This document shows, piece after piece, positions 1-6,700 of a stretch of 18,945 nucleotides of DNA. This DNA comes from Stramenopiles sp. TOSAG23-2 (lineage: Eukaryota; Sar). The stretch spans positions 1 through 18,945 of the forward strand of contig LT649595.1 in the NCBI GenBank assembly GCA_900128395.1, read 5' to 3'. Each line of letters starts with the position of its first letter. Positions within the stretch are counted from its first letter, which is position 1. A program made the position numbers and the translations under genes. Under the pieces are notes generated by a model, which was not told where the DNA came from, did no database searches, and worked only from the letters and a program-made list of their open reading frames with translations.

Positions 1-630
1 GGGGTAAGAGAGAGGAACAAAAAACGTAAGACGATCTTGTTCTATATATATATATTTCAAACTAATATATTGATTAACGAAATCTATATATATGTACCTA
101 TTTGGTGGAAATCGATTGATTCTACTTTGTAATACATATTTAAATATATATAAATGTTTTTATTCATATTATTTAGATATTGGAATTATTATTTATTCTT
201 CATGAAGAAAAAAACAAAAATGTAGTACTATTTACATGCTAAATCTTGATAAGTTGTTGGATATTTCTTTTGATGTATTTTGAATAGATGATATAATAGT
301 GGCACACCTGTGTGAGAGATTTATTTATTAAATCACGTTAATTTTTAGATTTTTTTAGATGTTTTTAGCACCTGTTGTCATGCTAGCTTTTACCTGCTGA
401 TGGAGGCCGGAAATCTTCTCTCTGCCGAAATGTAGTATTATAGTCTAACAAGTATAAAATAAATTCATAAATCCAGGAGGCTATTTTTAATTATAAGACA
501 TGGGTACAGCAGCTATAAATACATTTGTATGTTTCAAATGATATAGGGGGAAATGATATCTCAAAAATTGCCATATCCACGCAATCTCAATCTGGCCTTT
601 TTTTTGGGCTGTGATGTGGCCCAGCGGCCC
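1..630. other. AT-rich non-coding stretch, no gene seen
   Basis: I see no supportable gene here. The stretch is AT-rich with TA dinucleotide runs and stops in all frames. The only open frames near its right end read through the minisatellite that follows and give repetitive Trp-Ile-Ala-Gly-Leu type translations, which are artefacts of the repeat. No tRNA or rRNA-like structure was recognised. Confidence 0.5.
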
Positions 631-735
631 AGCTGGCAATCCAGCAATCCAGCAATCCAGCAATCCTGGCAATCCTGGCAATCCAGCAATCTGGCAATCC
701 AGCAATCCAGCAATCCAGCAATCCAGCAATCCAGG
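631..735. repeat. GC-rich minisatellite of 8-9 bp units (aatccagc / aatcctgg / aatctggc)
   Basis: About a dozen degenerate short units such as CAGCAATC and CTGGCAATC follow one another directly. Base composition is far more GC-rich than the surrounding DNA. The same kind of unit recurs at 2261-2346, upstream of Dcp1. Short open frames on both strands across this stretch are products of the repetition, not genes. Confidence 0.85.
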
Positions 736-752
736 CCTTAGCGTGGACGGGC

Positions 753-991
753 TCGTTTAAGCTAAAAGGGGTTTTTTCCCGATGCTGTGTCCATGGACGA
801 ATGTGCCCGCAAAAAAAAATACCGGCACATTTTACCATGGATATAGCATTAAGCCAATTTACGGGCACATTTCGTTTAAGCTAAAAGGGGTTTTTTCCCG
901 ATGCTGTGTCCATGGACGAATGTGCCCGCAAAAAAAAATACCGGCACATTTTACCATGGATATAGCATTAAGCCAATTTACGGGCACATTT
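753..991. repeat. Two-copy direct tandem duplication, period 119 bp
   Basis: Copy 1 runs from about 753 to 871 and copy 2 from 872 to 990. They look identical by eye. Each copy contains CCATGGACG, an A9 run between ATGTGCC and GGCACAT (a small potential hairpin), and ends in TTTACGGGCACATT. The lack of divergence argues for a recent event or an assembly artefact. No coding function is apparent. Confidence 0.9.
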
Positions 992-1033
992 CTAGCAAGG
1001 ACACAGGCCTGAAATCCGAATGTGCCCGTAAAT
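976..1033. repeat. Perfect 15-bp inverted repeat (hairpin) with 28-nt loop
   Basis: The left arm atttacgggcacatt (976-990) is the exact reverse complement of aatgtgcccgtaaat (1019-1033). The right arm is also the first unit of the adjacent gtgcccgcaa minisatellite. A second copy of the left arm lies 119 bp upstream because of the tandem duplication. Confidence 0.75.
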
Positions 1034-1077
1034 GTGCCCGCAAGTGCCCGCAAGTGCCCGCAAATGTGCCCGCAAAA
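1019..1077. repeat. Short minisatellite of gtgcccgcaa units
   Basis: Five adjacent units based on (aat)gtgcccgcaa occur here. The same word occurs once in each 119-bp copy upstream, so the minisatellite probably grew from that local sequence. GC content is well above the surrounding DNA. Confidence 0.8.
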
Positions 1078-1087
1078 TTTATAAACA

Positions 1088-1317
1088 TATACTAAGTCTG
1101 TACACTGATATTATTTTAACCTATCAAAATCCAAATTTTCAGGGCACTTTAATGCTGTGTATATGCTATGAGAATCCTTAATTGTGATAATGATAGAACG
1201 ATTATACTAAGTCTGTACACTGATATTATTTTAACCTATCAAAATCCAAATTTTCAGGGCACTTTAATGCTGTGTATATGCTATGAGAATCCTTAATTGT
1301 GATAATGATAGAACGAT
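1088..1317. repeat. Two-copy direct tandem duplication, period 115 bp
   Basis: Copy 1 is about 1088-1202 and copy 2 about 1203-1317. Both begin tatactaagtctgtacact and end gatagaacgat, and they are identical by eye. It lies only about 100 bp downstream of the unrelated 119-bp duplication, so two independent duplication events occurred side by side. Confidence 0.9.
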
Positions 1318-2160
1318 GGAATGGCACTCAAGTATAATAAATTATACAGTAACATAAAATAATTTAGTTTTATTTGCTTATTTTCAGATAAAGTATAAGT
1401 TAAATTTATGACTCAGATAGACTTTGTTACAATTGTACATACATACAAAAAATGCTGTAAAGTTTGATAAAATCAATATCTTTAACCCCAGAAACGTCAG
1501 TTTATCATACTTTAAAATAAATAAAACCAGTGAAGAAGTATCTGTATATGTTTTGCTGATCAACTTGCTTTACGATCGTTGTCCATTAAAAATATTAATA
1601 ACTTCAGAAGTAAGTGAAACAAGTAATAATCTCCAACATCATAGTACACAATATCACTGCATTTTGCTAAATCTGACCAATATAAATAGCTTAAAACATA
1701 GGATAAGCTTTTTCGGCTTACGGTAGACTTAAAATATTACTACTGTATCCAAAGGTGGTGTAAAATCGCACTTTTTAAGATGTATAAATACGATTTTTGT
1801 AAGATTTCTCTGCAACGCACTCTACAATCGTTGAGGCAAAATAAGTTATGGAGAAAAACATTGCCATACAAGATATAAAACAACATACGTAACGGTCAAA
1901 AGTATCATTCTTATTAAATATGATCATTGTTAGTCTACCGCACCATTATTTAGAAAAATTGGAGTCAGAATCGATATATATTGTAGTTTTTTCGTTTATT
2001 TAAAATATCATCTATTTTACACAGGACTTAGTAGAATATTAGGTTTTACCATATAAATATCATTAGCATACATATCTCATAAAAAGTTAAGGGGAAGCAT
2101 GTTTTCCATGCTGTGTCATATTATTTTTATATATTTCTAAGTGAAGGTTGTGTCTATGTT
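1318..2160. other. AT-rich intergenic stretch, no gene seen
   Basis: No gene is supported. A 100-codon open frame on the plus strand at 1424-1726 has no initiating ATG, begins at TTG, and has no recognisable domain. The words cggtagact (about 1720) and agtctaccg (about 1933) form a weak inverted pair that I do not consider significant. Confidence 0.4.
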
Positions 2161-2163
2161 AAA

Positions 2164-2217
2164 TCTTTTTTTCCTTCCTTTTTTTTCTTTTTTCCCCCTT
2201 TTTCCCTTTTTTTTCCC
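2164..2217 (+). repeat. 54-nt uninterrupted pyrimidine tract
   Basis: Every plus-strand base from about 2164 to 2217 is C or T, followed by gcttcgcgcccccc. It lies about 325 bp upstream of the first possible Dcp1 ATG. It may be a promoter-region simple sequence. No function can be assigned from sequence alone. Confidence 0.75.
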
Positions 2218-2260
2218 GCTTCGCGCCCCCCTTTTACACTGGCCAAAGCCATGGACGGGG

Positions 2261-2346
2261 AGGCCCAGGAGGCAATCCGCAATCCAGCTGGCAATCTGGC
2301 AATCCAGCCAGCCCGCCAGCTAAGGCCAGCCAGCAAATCCAGCAGC
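2261..2346. repeat. GC-rich minisatellite related to the one at 631-735
   Basis: Units such as GCAATCC, CAGCTGGCAATC and CTGGCAATCCAGC repeat imperfectly. CAGCTGGCAATC occurs here and CAGCTGGCAATCC at 633-645, and a ccatggacg word lies next to both regions. This suggests a dispersed minisatellite family, one copy of which sits upstream of Dcp1. Confidence 0.7.
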
Positions 2347-2536
2347 ATAATCCAATTGAAGCAATTGAATAACTGTCAAAAATATGTATATGTATCTTAT
2401 TATTTATATTGATAAATCTCCCAATTATTCCATCATTTCATATATATATATATATTAATTATGTGTTAATTTTCTTTATCACATTTAATCCGAAGAAAAC
2501 GAGACTTAAATATCGTTATTGATAAATAAAAAAAAC

Positions 2537-2768
2537 AAAAAAATGGCAGGTAAATTACAAGTGGATATCAATAAATTACAAAATGAAAGTTTAAATATAT
2601 TAAAAAGGACCGATCCAAATATAGTTAAAATATTAGCAAATGCATCACAAAAAAAATGGCAGGTAAATTACAAGTGGATATCAATAAATTACAAAATGAA
2701 AGTTTAAATATATTAAAAAGGACCGATCCAAATATAGTTAAAATATTAGCAAATGCATCACATGCAGC
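2537..2768 (+). repeat. Direct tandem duplication (period 113) of the 5' end of Dcp1, start codon included
   Basis: Copy 1 (about 2536-2648) and copy 2 (about 2648-2760) each hold the A-run, the ATG and the first 35 or so Dcp1 codons. The copies differ only in A-run length (seven versus eight As including the ATG). The ATGs are at 2543 and 2656. Because 113 is not a multiple of three, copy 1 reads out of frame into copy 2 and stops at 2705-2707. Confidence 0.93.
2550..2662 (+). other. Candidate nascent intron created by the tandem duplication (GTAAAT...GCAG, 113 nt)
   Basis: Each copy begins ATGGCAG|GTAAAT. A donor GT at 2550-2551 in copy 1 and an acceptor AG at 2661-2662 in copy 2 would excise exactly one period. 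This joins ATGGCAG (2543-2549) to GTAAATTAC (2663 on) and encodes the same Dcp1 N-terminus. The donor resembles the GTATGT donor of the SET gene. The acceptor side is A-rich and lacks a pyrimidine tract, which weakens the case. No transcript evidence is available here. Confidence 0.4.
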
Positions 2769-3402
2769 TAATTATAGCTTTCAACAAGAGACAAATGAAT
2801 GGAAAAAACGTGAAGTGGAAGGACCTTTTTTTGTTGTTCAACGGAAACCAACGCAACAAAACCAAAGTATGTATGCTATGATAGTGTTAAATCGCTTAAA
2901 TGCTAATAATTACATTCAATACCTCAATACTGGTATTAATTTTCAAGTTAGTGATCCATATATAATATTTCGTACACAAAAAGAAACTATTGGATTTTGG
3001 TTTGGTAATGCAAATGAAAGAAATGCAATAGCAAATGTTGTACAAGGTGTCTTACAAAATCTATTTAATCGCAGTAGAATGCCACAGCAGCAACAACAAC
3101 AACAAGCCCCACAACAAGCTTGGCAAGGTAATACTAATGCATCGCAACATTTATTATCAATGATAAAAGGAGGAAACGGCAACAACAACAATAGTGGAAA
3201 TAGTAATAATAAAGGAAATAATAAAAAGAAAGGTAATAAAAATGCTGCTGATCTTGACAATTTGAAACCGGAGGATATTGAACTTACCAAACCTCAATTG
3301 CAAAGAATGTTAATAAGAATGTTAGAAGATGATCGTTTTATTGGCTTGCTTCATCAACAATATATACAAAGTTTGAGAAAGAAGAAAAAATCAGGACAAT
3401 AA
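2656..3402 (+). CDS. DCP1: mRNA-decapping enzyme subunit 1 (Dcp1), EVH1 domain
   Basis: Dcp1 activates the Dcp2 decapping enzyme, committing mRNA to 5'-3' decay in the cytoplasm and P-bodies. The 248-residue product has an N-terminal EVH1 domain (about 5-137). Family hallmarks include W49 before the KREVEGPFFVVQR strand, MIVLNRL, DPYIIFR (100-106) and GFWF (113-116). A Gln/Asn/Lys-rich linker follows (about 143-198), with a short hydrophobic motif HLLSMIKGG near 165 that may bind decapping partners. Residues 208-240 (LTKPQLQRMLIRML... HQQYIQSL) match the C-terminal trimerisation helix of animal and plant DCP1. There is no intron if translation starts at 2656. An identical protein results from the ATG at 2543 if the 113-nt duplicated unit is spliced out. 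The gene converges on the NPHP4-like gene, 300 bp away. Both gene ends lie in tandem duplications. Confidence 0.9.
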   Translation: MAGKLQVDINKLQNESLNILKRTDPNIVKILANASHAANYSFQQETNEWKKREVEGPFFVVQRKPTQQNQSMYAMIVLNRLNANNYIQYLNTGINFQVSDPYIIFRTQKETIGFWFGNANERNAIANVVQGVLQNLFNRSRMPQQQQQQQAPQQAWQGNTNASQHLLSMIKGGNGNNNNSGNSNNKGNNKKKGNKNAADLDNLKPEDIELTKPQLQRMLIRMLEDDRFIGLLHQQYIQSLRKKKKSGQ

Positions 3403-3519
3403 AAAATCACATGGAGGATTATATTTCGTTTTATTGGCTTGCTTCATCAACAATATATACAAAGTTTGAGAAAGAAGAAAAAATCAGGACAATAAAAAAT
3501 CACATGGAGGATTATATTT
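3333..3519 (+). repeat. Direct tandem duplication (period 93) spanning the Dcp1 C-terminus and stop codon
   Basis: Copy 1 (3333-3426) and copy 2 (3426-3519) are identical by eye. Each contains the last 22 codons of Dcp1, the TAA stop and about 24 bp of downstream sequence. The period is 31 codons, so copy 2 lies in the Dcp1 frame. Reading through TAA at 3400-3402 would add 30 residues ending in a second copy of the C-terminal helix, with a second TAA at 3493-3495. Confidence 0.92.
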
Positions 3520-3702
3520 GCATCAATTATATTTCATATCTCATCTATCATCTATGCATTATGGTTGTTGGGAAGTGGGAATGTGGTGAACTGTGAACTA
3601 CGTGTACTACATCGGTACGACACATTATATTTTGTATATAATATATATATATATATTAAATATATATGTATTAAAAATATTATATATATTTTTTTTATTT
3701 TT
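3520..3702. other. Convergent intergenic spacer with TA-rich tracts
   Basis: This is the spacer between the 3' ends of Dcp1 (+) and the NPHP4-like gene (-). It has two long TA dinucleotide runs near 3638-3690, and both genes presumably end their transcripts here. No coding content is seen. Confidence 0.5.
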
Positions 3703-6700
3703 TTATGAATATTGTACTTTAATCAATAAACACTCTTCATTTTGATCTGTTTCATCATTTACAAACACAAACATCTCTCTTAATCCTGGTTTATCCAATG
3801 GCGTGAAAAACAATCTAATATATGCTTTACCAAGTTTTCGCACACTTAATTTAGGCTCTTTGCATCGCATTAAATTTGGTTCGTTCGTGCGCAACGTAAA
3901 ATTCCTTTGGCGATCCCATTGGTTTTTATATGCTATCTTTTTATGTGCACTACGACCAACTGGTATACTAACATCATATGTTTTTGTAACAACAGGGGGA
4001 GCAGCAGTTGTTGAAACTAACCAAGCAGCAATTAGCTCATGGGAATCAACATCTACCATATGAACAAGCACTCGACGATTTCCCATACGTAAAGGACGAC
4101 TGATCATTCCTATTCTATTGTATGCACCTGGCACAAGTTGGAATGCTGTTTTCAATGTAAATGCAGTTTCACTTGGATGAGAAGTAAAGCATTTCACACG
4201 CCTGGAATATTGATCACCTTTAACCATCAATTCGCTTGGTGTTCCTTGACCAACCAATCCATGGACATCAACGCGTAACATTGATTGAACGGTTACGTGC
4301 CAAATTTCATCCACACGAGCATGATATTGATCTGCATATACAATGATGAAAAATTGACCAAGGGATGGAAAGGATAAACAACGGTATTTAAAGAAGATTT
4401 CTTGAGGCTTGTTTGCATCGGTTTGGTCCAAAAATTCTAAAACAACGTCATTGCTAGGGCAATGTACAAACTTTGCAGGCATCGCTTGTCCCCGTCTTGC
4501 ATTAATAACACCAGTAGCGCCATCTTTTGATCTATTTATCGTATTATTGAGACCTGGCATGAGGGCAGGTGCAGCATTATATGGATTAAAATTACGTGGA
4601 TGAATAGCAATACTGCGCTTTAAATATTCATTTTCAGCTTGATTGAATCGGAAAGTACGATCAACAATAAATGGTCTTGGACGAACATGCACTTGCAATA
4701 CCATGACGGTATGACCAAAATTTTTACTGAAAAAACGAACAGGTATCGTCCTTCGCATAATTGGTACTCCATCCCCACCATTACCATGTGCCCCAGAAAA
4801 ATCTTCCTTTGATTCCGAATCATCGTTCTTAGAACCATATGAATCATCTGATTTCTCGCCAGCTTTTCCACCAGCCGTAGATGATTTAGAATATTTCGCT
4901 TTTCCTTTCCCTCGTCCAGACATTACACTTCCAGAATTAAAGCTTAGGAATACAAATGGAATAAAGACAGACTCACCAGCTTCTAATGTCAAATGCAAAT
5001 CTTCATCTATCATTTCATCTTCAACAGGTTTGTCCCCAAATTTGCCAGCAGCCGGTTGCAATACCCTGCGGTAATGCTCCTGTGCAAGCCTATCGCGAAC
5101 AACCCTCAATTCAGACTGTGCTGGAAGCTCAATTACAAATACTGCTTCACATGAATATGGATTACGTAATTCATACTCAAAATATTTCGCACGTGCGAAC
5201 GATGGATAGATTGTTAACTCGTTGCTAATACTTGATTTCAACAAGCGACCAACTAAAGCTTTCTTCCGAGTGTCACGGAAGCGTTTAACTAAATCCAGTT
5301 GTTCCTTATGGATAGCAAATTTCCCTTTGTTTGCATGCTCCTTTCCAATAATATCACTAGCGCGTGAGGACCGTTTCGAATTGCTGCCATCGCGTTTGCG
5401 CCAGTTATCTAATCTAGCCATTTGCCTTTGAATTGTCGATGCGCGTATATCATCCTCGTCATCGTAATCGCGGTCATCCATTAACGATAATCCCATATCC
5501 ATTAAAACATATTTAAATTCCGTGCGGGTTACGTTTCCAGTACCACGATCGAAGGCTTGAAACATCGAGTCAACATCTTTTCCACTTCGCGTACAATTAC
5601 CATATGCTTTACTACATTTTTCTTTTACTGCTTCCATTCTAACTGGAACTGAACCTCCTCTACCAGCTTTCTTATATCTACTACTATTTGGTGCACTATT
5701 AGCAAAATCAACAAATTCATCAATACTAACATACCCATCGCCGTTCGTATCGAATCGTTTTACTAACGCATCTAATTCCCAATGGGCTCCTTTGAAGCCT
5801 AAATCAGCTAATACAGCCTCGAAATCTCTATCATCCACTTTTCCGCGATTATCCCTATCGAACTCGGAAAATGCATCGCGCAAACTCAAACCTTTGTCCT
5901 TCGCTTTTTTTAAAATTTTTCTAAGTCTATTTTCCATTTTATCTATTTTGGATTCTGCATCTTCCGTATCAATATCGCCCATGACAAAATCCACAAATTC
6001 ATTAATTGTCAAACGACCATCATGATTTTCATCCAGATGCAACAGTACAGCTTCCGCCTCTTCCTCGTTTATTTTGATTCCCAAATCCTCCAATGCATCC
6101 ATCCATTCCGCCCGGGTAATTCTTCCATCATTGTTTTTATCAAAATGTGCAAAAATGTCTTTAATTTTCATGCCTTTCTCCTCCGCCTTTACTATAATTT
6201 TTTTCAAACGCTTTTCAACTTTTTGGACAATATTGCTTTTCAATGAAGATGACGGGGACATAGCAAAATCAATAAATGACTTTGCATCAATAGTATTTTC
6301 ACCATGTCTATGTGCAAATCGTGCCATGAAGTGCTTCATGTCTTTATCCGTTGCATGAAAACCTAATTTTTTTAACGTGTGTTTAAATTCTTTCTCTGTA
6401 ATTTTACCATCGCCATCTTCATCAAACTCCTCAAATACATCTTCGATGTCTAGTCCTTTATCTTCCGCACCTCTTAATATTTTTCGTAAACGTGACTCCA
6501 AACGATCTACAGCAGGTTCGAAACGTTTCTTATTTCCACCTTTTCCTGTCCCACGACCACTTATGCCAGTGCCATTACAGATATCTTTAACAAAGACTGA
6601 CCAATCGATCTTCCCAGTCGCGCTTTTCCCTGCACTGCAAAATCCATACAAACTATCTAACTCATCCATAGAGATAGAAAATGGATCAGTCAATGCACGC

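Noticed and set aside
487-868. Overlapping open frames on both strands giving Trp-Ile-Ala-Gly-Leu rich proteins
   Set aside because: They are translations of the 8-9 bp minisatellite and the 119-bp duplication, with no domain and no conserved start.
1424-1726. 100-codon plus-strand open frame
   Set aside because: It has no ATG, begins at TTG, matches no domain and has the base composition of the surrounding non-coding DNA.
1720-1942. Inverted pair cggtagact / agtctaccg as possible transposon ends
   Set aside because: Only 9-10 bp match, with no target-site duplication and no ORF between; chance is likely in this AT-rich stretch.
2943-3290. 115-codon minus-strand frame with runs of Cys and Leu
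   Set aside because: It is the complement of the Gln and Asn repeats of Dcp1.
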